From Castanea sativa (lineage: Eukaryota; Streptophyta; Magnoliopsida; Fagales; Fagaceae), in NCBI RefSeq assembly GCF_040712315.1, contig NC_134023.1, positions 11,789,442 to 11,853,441 on the forward strand: a stretch of 64,000 nt of DNA, written 5' to 3'. The first letter of the stretch is position 1; every line of letters begins with the position of its first letter. This document shows, one piece after another, positions 13,201 through 22,443 of the stretch. A model generated the notes under the pieces. That model was not told the DNA's origin. It searched no databases and was given only the letters and a program-made list of their open reading frames with translations. Both the position numbers and the translations under genes were made by a program.

Positions 13201-16200
13201 TACTCACTATTAATGACTAGTGAGGTGGCCTCTGCATATTCCATATTAAGTAGTATAAAATGTAGTGTATCATTTGTTGTGTACATAGGCATTTTTACTA
13301 AAACCTCATTCTATTCATGTCTTGGAATAATATGCACTCACTCACAAACAGACATATATGACCAAAAAGTAACAGGGAGAAACATAATTTATGTGGCCAA
13401 TGAAGCCCCAGGCTGCATACAAATTCCCATTTATTATGCTTGCTACCTAATCTCCTGCTTCAGTCCAACAACGTTCTGGACTAGAACACATTGATGATAT
13501 TGATTCTTGAGAAAAGGATAGTTCCTCATTTAGCTTGCAAAAACGTTGCTGAATTTTCTGCTATAACCACTCAAGCAAATCGATTAAATTACAACCTATG
13601 TTTATGTTGAAATTGCAGAGCTCCTCGGAATAGATGCTAAAACATTCACTTTCAGCTATGCTGAACTAAAGACAGCTACAGAAGATTTTATTCCTGATAA
13701 TAAGCTTGGAGAGGGAGGATTTGGGCCAGTTTATAAGGTAATTCCTTATTCTAATCAATAACTTTAGTGGCTGAAACCAAGCCATTGCCGTAAAGTTGAC
13801 TGTCTGATATACATCTATTGATAATTCCAAGCAATAGCTATTAACAAATCACAGAGTGCAACATCACCCCTTTTTCTTTTTGTTTCTTTCATTTATATTA
13901 TTCATTTATTTATTTTTTACTTAAAAAAAAAAAAAAAAAATCCTTGGCCACCCTTATTGTGATATCTTGTTCCTGTGATTGGCTAGAAGCTGGCAGTTGC
14001 AATTACTAAATTGATCCAAAAATAAATGAAGATTAGTAATTCCATATCCATATGCAACAAGCTGGAAACCAGCCACAACAGTTAAGGGATACAACAGAGC
14101 AAACAACTCCCAACTACAACTAGACAACAATATCTAAACTACACAACCAAGATTGACTACCCAGATACACAGATCAGGGACAAAATCCCAGCAACTAACA
14201 AACCAAAATACAAGATAATTCAAAACTAGACAACCACACAGCCGCTTAGCAAATCAGCAAGAAGAAGAATATGCAACAGTTGGAAAGTTGTACTACCACA
14301 TAGATCAAACTTTAGGCTTAAACACAACATCTGAGATCCCCCATCTGGTGCAGAATTTTTTGTTGATGCTAGAGCCGGGATATACACCCTTGCTTTCAAT
14401 TTTAAACTTCTCCTGATTCTTTATGACCCCTAAATTTGTTCCTTTGTTCTCACAGTGCCCTGGTGCTTAACAGCATTTCTTTGAGCCCAAACATGGTGTA
14501 TACCAGCAGTGAAGCCTAACCTGCAACAATCTGCCCTAAAGATTTTTCCTTTTCAATTTTGTACTGCCCAGGTGATGAGATTACCCCATTCATCATCAAG
14601 GCCTTCTTGACAGCACCATCTTTTAATTATCCTCCAACTTCTTTGAGGAAAAGGGCATTTGAAGAAGATATGGTCTCTATTTTCAGTGCATGCTCTACAT
14701 AGTACTCACAAAATGTCACAACTTATTACCCAACTAACTATTCTTTCATTAGTAGATAATCCAACCAAGTAACGAAAGCATGCCTTGGGATGGCTTTGGC
14801 AAATCAAACAATTTTCCACCAATTGATAGTAGGGCTCCTTGGCCGAATTTGGTCCCAAGCACTTGAGATAGACAAAGTAACAAGATCATCAGACCTTGCA
14901 TAGCTCCAATTCCAAGCCTTGTTTAGAATCACAGTCACTAGAGAGTTTAGCATTTAATGAGGTGGCAGCATCATACAATATTCTATGCCCAAATTTTTGA
15001 TAGAGAGGGCCATCTGGGCGCCAATTATCATGCCACATGTAAATGTTAGAACTATCCCCCACCAGGACATGATTAATGGCCTAGCCAAATCTCAGAGTTG
15101 AAAGTTATGCAAAGTTCTTAATCAAATGAACCAACCTATTTTCTAATTGTTTTCTGATTCAGGCCATATTCCCAAATTCAAACTTCTCTAAGTTTCCACA
15201 CCATAAAATCTGTTACACGTTTACCCCTTTATATGGCCTGGTTACATATTCAAAATTATGGTTCTGTCCCCTTTTTTTGAGGCTACTCTTTACACTGGGT
15301 AAACTTATAAAAGAAAGTATCATACAATGAAATGAGGCCCATTTTATGCCACCATATTGCAATTTCAAGAAGTGAATCTGTTATTAAAAAGCACTTATTT
15401 ACAGCAAACTACTTATAGAGGGTGATGAATTGATGAAAATAAGGGACAAATTACATTATAATGATTATGGAAATTTAATAACCTCATGGATGGCTTAATG
15501 TTTGAGTGGTTGTTAAGATTGTTCAAAATAGACTGGTCAAGAAAAAATCATCTTTGGCTGACATTTATTAGATTTGATAATCATGGGAACCAATATATGA
15601 GTAATTGCATCTTGTGGAGGCTATAGTAGTAGTTTGAGTAATCACAGTTGATACGAATAAATAATTTCCAAAATGTTTTAGTATTATGAGACTCAGACCA
15701 AATAATTGAAGTCATTAGCAAACAAGATTATATATACTAGGAGCATAAAAATAACGGTTTTTTTTTTTTTTTTTGTTCTTTTCTAGACGTTAGTAAGGTT
15801 GGTTACCTCATCTGTGAAATGGGATCCATAAGATGACATTTCCGGTAGTTTTTAGCTTGCCAAATGTATTGCTTGTATCATTGGAAGTAAAAACACCCTG
15901 GAAAGCAAGTTTTTTATTTTAAAAATCAAAGTTTTAGACCATACGAAAACAATCTAGTGCTTTGCAGAATATTTATATCGGGCAACCTGTCATTCCTGCC
16001 TGATACTTTTCCTTGAATGGTTTGAGGCATAAAATTGAAATTGATTAAAATCGAAATGCAATTTCATGGTGAAGATGACCACTGACCATTATGAAACTAC
16101 AATGTTTTGAAATTTATCCTTATAAATTTTATGTATAAATGGGTATTGTGTGGTTTTGTTTTACATTGTTTGACTTTACTTGAGACATCAATCGGATAAG

Positions 16201-18436
16201 AAGTCTAAATTACATCTATTAAGCCATCCATCCTAATTATCCAAACTCTCCTTTTTATATTTACTATAATAGATTAAATTATATGTAGAGTAATATTTTT
16301 TAAACATATTCTTTAATATTTTGTTTGGTACTTTGTATAAAATAGGGAACACTTAGTGATGGGAGAGTGATTGCTGTGAAGCAACTGTCTGTTACATCAC
16401 ACCAAGGAAAGAACCAATTCCTGACTGAGATTGCTACTATATCCGCTGTGCAACACCGTAACCTTGTGAAGCTGTATGGATGTTGCATTGAGGGAGATAA
16501 ACGACTCCTTGTGTATGAGTATCTAGAAAATAAAAGTCTTGATCAAGCATTATTTGGTATGCGAACACATCTTAGCTGTTGCTAACTGAGCATGTAAGTA
16601 TTTATTTATACTATGTAGATTTAATTTATATGCTTGCATGAGACAGGAAAAAGAATCTTGAATCTCGATTGGTCAACACGCTTCGATATATGCTTGGGTG
16701 TAGCAAGAGGTTTAGCTTATCTTCATGAGGAGTCACGGCTTCGGATTGTACACAGAGATGTGAAGGCTAGTAATATCCTGCTTGACTCTGATCTCATCCC
16801 CAAAATATCAGACTTTGGCTTGGCTAAGCTTTATGATGATAAAAAGTCCCACATAAGCACGCGCGTTGCAGGGACTATGTAAGACCCTAGAGGCTTAGCT
16901 TGTCACCTTGTCTTTCTGAATTACATAATCTTTTATTTTGTGCATGTAAGATCCTAGAGGCTTAGTTAGATTAGTACTAATTTGTGCATGTGATTTTTAC
17001 TGGTGCAGTGGGTATCTTGCACCGGAGTACGCCATGCGTGGGCACCTTACAGAGAAGGCTGATGTGTTTGCCTTTGGTGTTGTGGCTCTAGAGCTTGTTA
17101 GTGGGAGGCCAAATTCTGACTCAAGCTTGGAAGAAGAAAAGATATATCTTCTTGAATGGGTATGAACGATATTTTTGTGCACCATGACAGTCATCTTTCT
17201 TTAATTGGTTGGATTTTTTTTCTTCCAAAAGTTTCAGTAGTATATATTTTTGTTTGAATATGTGTTTTGGGTTCATGACAGTCATGATCCATCCACAACC
17301 ATATATATTTTTTGCTTCTGCCAAAAGTTGAAGTACCGACAAAGCTTGGATCATAATTAATCAATAAATAAATAAAGAGGAAAGTTAGGACGCCTAAAGG
17401 AAGTGAAGTAATTTTATTTGCTTATGTAAAATATTTGCAAAATGAGTCCAATTTGCAGCATAATAGGAAATAAAATGAGTCTCCATACCCAAATCTATAC
17501 TAGTATGAGCCTACTTTTTGTATGACCAAATACTATGTAATGGTCTCTTTCCAAGTTATTTTATGAAATTCAAGATAACACATAAATTTTGTTTTTTTAC
17601 CTTATTTATTCATAATTTTGTAATGTTCTTGATTTTAAAGTTTACACACTTAGATATTGAAATATATGTCAAGCTTGACCTGTCAGTGTCACTCATCCAT
17701 ATGTCACCGAAAATTTAAAATGTGTGTTAATGGAGAGGCAGTTAGATTCACAAGATGAGCTCGTGGTTGACTTTAGGGATAACAACTAGATTTTATTTAG
17801 ATCCCCAGTAAAACATGGTTGTCTTATTCATTCAGAAAATTTGAGTACTCACTACCAATACCTTTGTACTATGTTATGAACACTTAGGTTGTTAAACACA
17901 TTGAAACAATTGGAATATTGGATTACTCACTTCCACCACTTTTGTATTATATTTTGAACCCGAAGCAAGTTGTCTCATTGAAACAAATGGATCACTCTCT
18001 GCCACCACTTGTACACAACATTGTGAAGCTACTCTAATAGCATATATATCTTTCTCAGGCTTGGCAGTTGCATGAAAACAACCGTGAAGTTGATCTTGCA
18101 GACTCTAGATTATCAGAATTCAATGAGGAAGAAGTAAAACGACTGATAGGAGTATCTCTTTTGTGCACTCAAGCATCCCCAACATTGCGGCCATCAATGT
18201 CACGTGTGGTGGCAATGCTCTCAGGAGATATTGAAGTGAGCATTGTAACTACAAGGCCAGGATATTTAACAGATTGGAAATATGATGATATAACCAGTGT
18301 AACTAGTGAGGATGCAATTGATGCTAGCTATTTCAACTCATCATCAACTGGTAGAAACATAGGGGGTGATGTAGGGAATTCACCAGCATATGCTTCTAAA
18401 CTTATGCTTGGTGATACTATTGAAAAGGGTCAATGA
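849..18436 (+). CDS. LRR receptor-like serine/threonine kinase, subfamily LRR-VIII-2, with malectin-like domain (24 exons, intact)
   Basis: Predicted plasma-membrane receptor kinase: the outer part probably binds a ligand or cell-wall carbohydrate and the inner part phosphorylates proteins. Exons: 849-954, 3380-3566, 5493-5564, 5782-5853, 5948-6019, 6439-6510, 7022-7093, 7211-7282, 7486-7557, 7643-7714, 7830-7901, 8291-8362, 8453-8518, 9244-9309, 9426-9470, 10564-10628, 11774-12147, 12634-12835, 12935-13096, 13619-13737, 16346-16556, 16647-16878, 17009-17159, 18059-18436. Every intron is GT-AG, every phase matches, and the joined frame is 3084 nt (1027 residues plus TGA) without a stop, the size usual for the Arabidopsis At1g56130/At1g56140 and At1g53430 group. 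Residues about 1-27 are a signal peptide ending AQA; LRRs about 98-381; malectin-like about 420-608; membrane span about 629-653; kinase from about 680. Lys716, HRD Asp812 and DFG Asp830 are all present, so it should be an active RD kinase. The start is the first ATG before the signal peptide. The ligand and exact orthologue cannot be told from sequence alone. Confidence 0.95.
1052..1630. mobile_element. Possible PIF/Harbinger-like MITE in intron 1
   Basis: The left end GAGCACTACCATC and the right end, read in reverse, GAGCATCACC are weakly similar inverted termini. The interior has CT-rich tracts and repeated GATCTCGC(C/T)TGAAGCC units (about 1390-1480) that create long but meaningless open frames. 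The start resembles the better preserved MITE at 20898-21292. The target duplication is unclear. Confidence 0.35.
1916..2160. mobile_element. Small TIR element in intron 1, related to the one at 38417-38675
   Basis: It shares with 38417-38675 an inner segment around TTAAAAATTATTTTGCTACAG (2117-2137) and the following TTTTCAGTTTT run, with similar layout. Its outer ends (TTAGGTGCGGTTTAGATAG on the left, GTATCTAAGGC on the right) resemble weak inverted termini. It abuts the next element, so the exact right edge is uncertain. Confidence 0.4.
2161..3057. mobile_element. Tourist-like (PIF/Harbinger) MITE in intron 1
   Basis: The termini are inverted copies, GGCTGCGTTTG on the left and CAAACGCAGCC on the right, with a longer imperfect match including the TTTTCCGG region. 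Both sides carry the trinucleotide TAA (2158-2160 and 3058-3060), the usual target duplication of PIF/Harbinger elements. The middle (about 2450-2660) is a low-complexity run of GCCTTCGCC(G/T)ATC-like units followed by a (CT)n tract. No transposase is present, so it is non-autonomous. Confidence 0.7.
3748..4058. repeat. Long near-perfect hairpin (fold-back element) in intron 2
   Basis: The left arm, about 3748-3880, is the reverse complement of about 3929-4058 with few mismatches; both outer ends are GTGGGCTACTTTTTTGTACT. The loop is only about 48 nt and contains a third partial copy of GTGGGCTACTT and of GGGATTGCAAAAG. A possible 3-bp duplication ATT flanks it. This is the shape of a fold-back MITE; if transcribed with the intron it would form a long double-stranded RNA. 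Confidence 0.8.
5493..9470 (+). other. LRR-coding exons 3-15 of the receptor kinase
   Basis: Exons 3 to 12 are each exactly 72 nt, and exons 13 and 14 are 66 nt. All begin at the same phase, so each exon encodes one 24- or 22-residue leucine-rich repeat and introns fall at the same point of each repeat (for example the segment reading [18 protein letters not shown]). This one-exon-one-repeat layout is known for plant LRR-RLKs of this group. Exon 10 (7643-7714) is the most diverged repeat and lacks the usual G-x-IP core. Exon 15 is a 45-nt cap. Confidence 0.93.
8911..8957 (+). repeat. Poly-T followed by G-runs, G-quadruplex-capable, in intron 13
   Basis: A run of T is followed by thirteen G (8922-8934) and then several further G-runs separated by one or two bases, ending GGGGAGGG. 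This satisfies the simple four-G-run rule for a quadruplex on the coding strand of the transcript. The length of such runs is also prone to assembly error. Confidence 0.75.
10242..10291. repeat. (TA)n microsatellite in intron 15
   Basis: About 25 uninterrupted AT dinucleotides. Any open frame through it is meaningless (poly-Ile/Tyr). Confidence 0.95.
11020..11546. mobile_element. Non-autonomous hAT-like element in intron 16
   Basis: The left terminus CAGGGGCAAAGCCAG and the right terminus read in reverse AAGTGGCAGAGCCAG match at most positions and resemble common plant hAT ends. Flanking 8-mers ATTTGAAT (11012-11019) and GTTTGAAT (11547-11554) differ at one base, as expected for an aged 8-bp hAT target duplication. 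No coding content. Confidence 0.6.
11774..12835 (+). other. Malectin-like domain exons 17-18 of the receptor kinase
   Basis: Two exons encode about 190 residues beginning [11 protein letters not shown] and running through [32 protein letters not shown] and [10 protein letters not shown], then [11 protein letters not shown] and [15 protein letters not shown]. This is the malectin-like domain found between the LRRs and the membrane span in LRR-VIII-2 kinases; malectin folds bind carbohydrate in animals, but the plant ligand is unknown. Exon 17 (374 nt) and exon 18 (202 nt) join in phase 0. Confidence 0.92.
13619..18436 (+). other. Kinase-domain exons 20-24 of the receptor kinase
   Basis: The domain opens [15 protein letters not shown], followed by the glycine loop [11 protein letters not shown] split over a 2.6-kb intron, then VIAVKQLS (Lys716), [14 protein letters not shown] (Asp812), [10 protein letters not shown] (Asp830) and the APE equivalent GYLAPEYAM. 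Arg before the catalytic Asp makes it an RD kinase. The tail after about residue 960 is rich in Ser, Thr and acidic residues and looks disordered. The 13738-16345 intron is the largest in the gene and holds a LINE fragment. Confidence 0.93.
14340..15130 (-). mobile_element. LINE (L1-type) 3' fragment, reverse transcriptase zinc-binding domain, in intron 20
   Basis: Read on the minus strand, about 15035 down to 14590 gives [16 protein letters not shown], then [15 protein letters not shown], then [17 protein letters not shown] with the Cys/His pattern of the zf-RVT domain that follows reverse transcriptase in plant L1 elements. Several stops and shifts break the frame, so it is a dead fragment. 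It lies antisense to the kinase gene and accounts for part of the 2.6-kb intron. Its outer limits are approximate. Confidence 0.75.
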
Positions 18437-18689
18437 GAATTTATCATTATTTTTCTTCAAATTTATTCTTGTGTGTAGTTAAAAACGTTTTGGTATTCTT
18501 CCTTTTATGAGTTTGACAATGTAATTCCTTGCGTTTTTTGGTAGAGGTGTAGTTTAGTTTATTTCATGTCGTGACAGAAACACTATCGAATGTAAGGCAC
18601 TATTCAAGAAGTTTTACAAATGTTTCACGTAGAGATTTACCCTATTTCTTTATTTAAAATTTCACTAGTTGAAGTTCATAATTGAAAAA

Positions 18690-19110
18690 GAATTAACTCT
18701 TTCACTTATATGCTCATGGTTCACCATGGTGAAAACCGAGTATGACCAAGTTATCTAACCCTAATATTTAAGCTTCATTGGCTAGTGACTCATGGCCGAG
18801 TAAGTTAGGTAGTCACACCGAGTCCATTCAATTGAGACATATATAAGGAAAGAAGAGATTTAATCCCACAAAGAATCTCATCTATTTTCAAGCTACCCCG
18901 AAGAAAAATACTACTTGATTGCAAGCAATAGAATAGTTGTGTATCAACAGTTGGTGTCATTTGTTGGCTCCTCAAACAAAGATTGCATGACAAGATTGTT
19001 GTGGTTCTTTTCTGGATTGCCACTTGCTTCTGCCTGATTGGTTTTCTTCATGGTCCTAGAATTAGTTGGGGGAGTTGAATCCACCACCCTCGTCTGCACA
19101 ATTGGTGAAG
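18690..19110 (+). mobile_element. Possible LTR-retrotransposon remnant (LTR end and primer-site-like motif)
   Basis: A TATA-like ACATATATAAGGAA (18838-18851) is followed about 110 bases later by AACAGTTGGTGTCATTTGTTG (18947-18967), which resembles the LTR-end and primer-binding-site junction of gypsy-type elements. No second LTR or gag was found here, so this is a weak call. Confidence 0.3.
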
Positions 19111-19760
19111 AAGGCTAGTGGAGTGTCATGATTAACAAGCCTACAATAGCGGGAAAACATTGCAAGAAGTGCTAAAATCGAAGTGAATGAAATTGTAATG
19201 GACGAGAAGGAATTATTTTATGTTTAGTGCCTTTAAGAATGCAGAGGAAATATATTGAGCTATCTGCTGAACTAGTCATAGATTTTATGAAGGTATAAGG
19301 ATTTTTGTGTGAATATAAGGGTGAGTTTTTCTGCAATTTTGACATTCCATTTTTTTCTGATTCATTTTAGGACTCATGCCCTTAATTATCAGGTTATTCC
19401 CTATTTGAAAGATTTTTTTTAGTGCTCTCAAAAGACCAACTCAATGTAGTGAAGGTTTGCTAAACTCACTGGACATTTTTAATCACTTGCTTGTCATTAG
19501 CTCATTGTAGGCTAAGAAAAATGCTTCTTTAAGAGGGATTTCCCTTCCCCAATAAGCTGAGTTTGAGGATTTAGGACAATCAATATTTAATTCTTGATTG
19601 AATCTGAATCCTTTTATTGGGTGTGAGGATAAGTGTGGGGTTATGACTTTGGTTCAATAGATATACCAAAATTCCCATGCATAATTGGTTGTGCGCACAA
19701 CACTGTCCATGGGCTCTAGGGTCCTTTAAGTATTCGAAGCCCCAGGAGAGGAACTAATTT
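19111..19760. other. Intergenic DNA, nothing recognised
   Basis: No coding frame with recognisable content. It lies between the LTR-like remnant and the TIR element. Confidence 0.5.
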
Positions 19761-20233
19761 TCTAACATTTTCGTTACGTAGCATGACAATCAAACTTATT
19801 AGTTAAGTAGCATCTCGAGTCTCTAAGACTTGAGTTCTATGAAGGAAATGAACAAATTCAAAACTTATGCACACTCTCAATGAGAGAGATAGAGAGAGAT
19901 CCTCAAATCAACAAATTAGATCTCTGCTTTGTGCTTCTCTAGATTTGTAACTCTGCTTTCTTATTTGCTCTTCTCCAGATCTGTAACTTTGCTTTCTTTT
20001 TTGTTTTACTTCTCTAGATTTGTAACTCCGCTTTCTTCTTTTTAATACTCTAGATTTGTAACTCTACTTTCTTCTTTTTTTTACTCTTCTTTCTTCTTCT
20101 TTTATGGAACTTGAGTTCCAAATGGATTATTTATCCACATTAGCTTTTACCACCTTAGAACTCAACTCTTAGTGACTTGAGATGCTGCTTAGCTAAAATG
20201 TTTGTTTTTGCATTCATATAACGAAATTGTTAG
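19761..20233. mobile_element. TIR element with about 78-bp inverted ends and an internal repeat
   Basis: Bases 19761-19839 are an imperfect reverse complement of 20155-20233; the clearest shared block reads AGCATCTCGAGTCTCTAAGA on the left and pairs with CTTAGTGACTTGAGATGCT on the right. Between them, about 19935-20090, four copies of CTCTAGATTTGTAACTCTGC-like units (about 36-39 bases each) lie in a CT-rich run. Long inverted ends suggest a MULE-type MITE, but I could not find a clean target duplication. Confidence 0.55.
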
Positions 20234-20897
20234 CAAAAGCTCACCAAATGGTAAAAAAATCCATCACCCTTTCATTTTTGGGTTCAATTGTTGGCAAAGA
20301 AAACATATTGTTGCTTCAAAGTTTTATTCTTGAATGCTAATTATTGTTGGACACCAAGACTTGTACACACTCGTTGAAATAATGTTTTGAATTTTAGTTA
20401 TAATTGTAAAATGGTGATTTTGACATGATTTTAGCTTTCTCATACATACAATGTGTAACTATCACCGCTCATTTATGAATTTGGTGAGCTCTACTTTGTC
20501 TTTCTTCACTTGGCCTAGGGAAGCTCAATTAGACTTCATCCGTGGGCCCAGATCGTAATTCGATTTTGATCTGGTTTGGTTGGCTATAGAAGGCCATGGG
20601 TTGGCATCAAAATGGGCCCTCTTAGATCAAATTTGAATTAGACTTATGTGGGCCATTCCTTTTCCTTCCCTTTAATTGGGCTTTATCCATGGGTTGAGGC
20701 CATATGCCACACTCTCAATTCATGTGTTGGGTTGGTCATCTCCAATAAGCCACAAATTTAGTGGGCTACTTTTGGGCTTTATACTAGTGTTTGTGAAGAG
20801 TTTTGTGGCCCTCAAGCCCATTCCATTTTATTTGACCAAAATGCCCTTAACAATATCAAACTTGCTCTATAAAAATTAGGAATATCACCAACCATAA
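20234..20897. other. Intergenic DNA, nothing recognised
   Basis: No supported gene. Repeated GGGC(C/T)-containing phrases around 20540-20820 look like degenerate repeat DNA. Confidence 0.45.
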
Positions 20898-21292
20898 GAG
20901 CATTAGCATTGGGGGGTGTTAAATGCCCCAAATTGCTATTTTAGCAACACACCTACTCAACCTGCTCAAATTGAGCTTTACCCCAAGTGTGTGTTGCTAA
21001 AAGTTTTTAGCAAACATAAATAGTAAATATGTATATATACAAATTGCAGTTCATGGTTGCTAACATAAAAGTAAACATAAAAATATATAGTAGTACATAA
21101 ACGAGGGAAGTGGAAAATCGGAAAGAAGAGAGAGAATGAGTTGATAAGATAGTTTATAATATTTTAATGAGTTGTATCTAAAAATAAAAACTGAGATATT
21201 TTATGAGTTGTGAAATGGGTTGGTAAAATAGATAAAGTAGATTTTTTAGTTGTAAAATAGATATTTTTTTACAAACTAGGATATGAATGCTC
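20898..21292. mobile_element. PIF/Harbinger-type MITE with TAA target duplication
   Basis: The left end GAGCATTAGCATTGG and the right end, which ends AATGCTC, are inverted copies at the outer seven bases. TAA flanks both sides (20895-20897 and 21293-21295). It has no transposase. Its right half is part of a tandem duplication that continues past the element. Confidence 0.65.
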
Positions 21293-21592
21293 TAAGTCAA
21301 TAAACATGAGAAATACAATAAATCAATCATTAATTCAGTTTCATAAATAAAATTTACGTGTTGGCAAAGTATCAACCATTGAGATCAATAAAAACTGAGA
21401 TATTTTATGAGTTGTAAAATGAGTTTGTAAAATAGATAAAGTAACTTTTTTAGTTGTAAAATAGATATTTTTTTTACAAACTGGGATATGAATGCTCTAA
21501 GTCAATAAACATGAGAAATACAATAAATCAATCATTAATTCAGTTTCATAAATAAAACTTACGTGTTGGAAAAGCATCAACCATTGAGATCA
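21188..21592. repeat. Tandem duplication, about 205-bp unit, covering the right half of the MITE
   Basis: The stretch from AAACTGAGATATTTTATGAG through the MITE end (TGAATGCTCTAAGTC) and on to ACCATTGAGATCA occurs twice, offset by 204-205 bases, with a few substitutions. The second copy ends directly before the gypsy element, so duplication probably preceded that insertion. Confidence 0.85.
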
Positions 21593-21602
21593 TTTTTATG
21601 AT

Positions 21603-22357
21603 TGTAGACATCAAAATTTTATGATGCATTCATAGACGTCCAATTGATCATGATCGTGTGTTTTTTTATTATTAAATTACGTTATAATTGATGATGTGGA
21701 CAGTCAACAAATGAATTCAAGCCACGTGGCAACATCAAATGAAGAAGGCCAAGTGGCAACTTCAGAAGAAAAGACTCATATGGAATGTTCTCATTAAATG
21801 CAAGACCAAAATTAAAGTCAAATTTGTATTTAAATTCAAAATTTTGTAATTAACTCTCAATAAATGCTAAGAGAAAAATTCCAAATTAAAGATCATTGAG
21901 TCGCTTATAAATAAAGGCTTCTCATATGAAAGAAAGAGGAGAAACTTAGAGAGAAAAACCCTACTGACACTTTGCCAAAATAGAGAATCATCTCTAAGTC
22001 CAAAAAAGCACCATTGCTCCCTCAAAAATCAAGCTCATTCCTACTTTTTCAAATCAAAGTAGGGATTTTCCTTCGATTTAAATCGAGATCAAGCCAACTG
22101 CCCTCGCATCAAATCAAGTACATTCAACTACTCATTCGACTTGGAGGCATTAAGACATGATTCAAGATCAAGCTTCACAGCCCTTCGGATCGTAAAGTTT
22201 CTTAGAGATCGAATCAGATGAGTTTATTGTATTTTTTCATTTGTAAAGAGTCACACAGAGGATTGCACTCACACATATACAAATCAATATAAATTGATAA
22301 TTTGTTACACTATTTTGTGATCGTGTGATTTATCTTTTACGAAAATTGTGTATGCAA
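21603..22357 (+). repeat. 5' LTR of the gypsy-type element
   Basis: It starts TGTAGACATC and ends at GTGTATGCA. A TATA-like CTTATAAATAAAGG (21904-21917) sits near its middle and could be the element promoter. It aligns along its full length with 34594-35342. Confidence 0.9.
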
Positions 22358-22443
22358 ATTTCTGGTACGCCCAGTGGGACCTCTCTGCCTCTCATCTCTT
22401 TCTCCATCCTAGAAATCTTCATGTCTCCAATCTAGCAAGATCA

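Noticed and set aside
12958..13494. 178-residue open frame read as a separate gene
   Set aside because: Its first part is the membrane-span exon of the receptor kinase and the rest is intron read-through.
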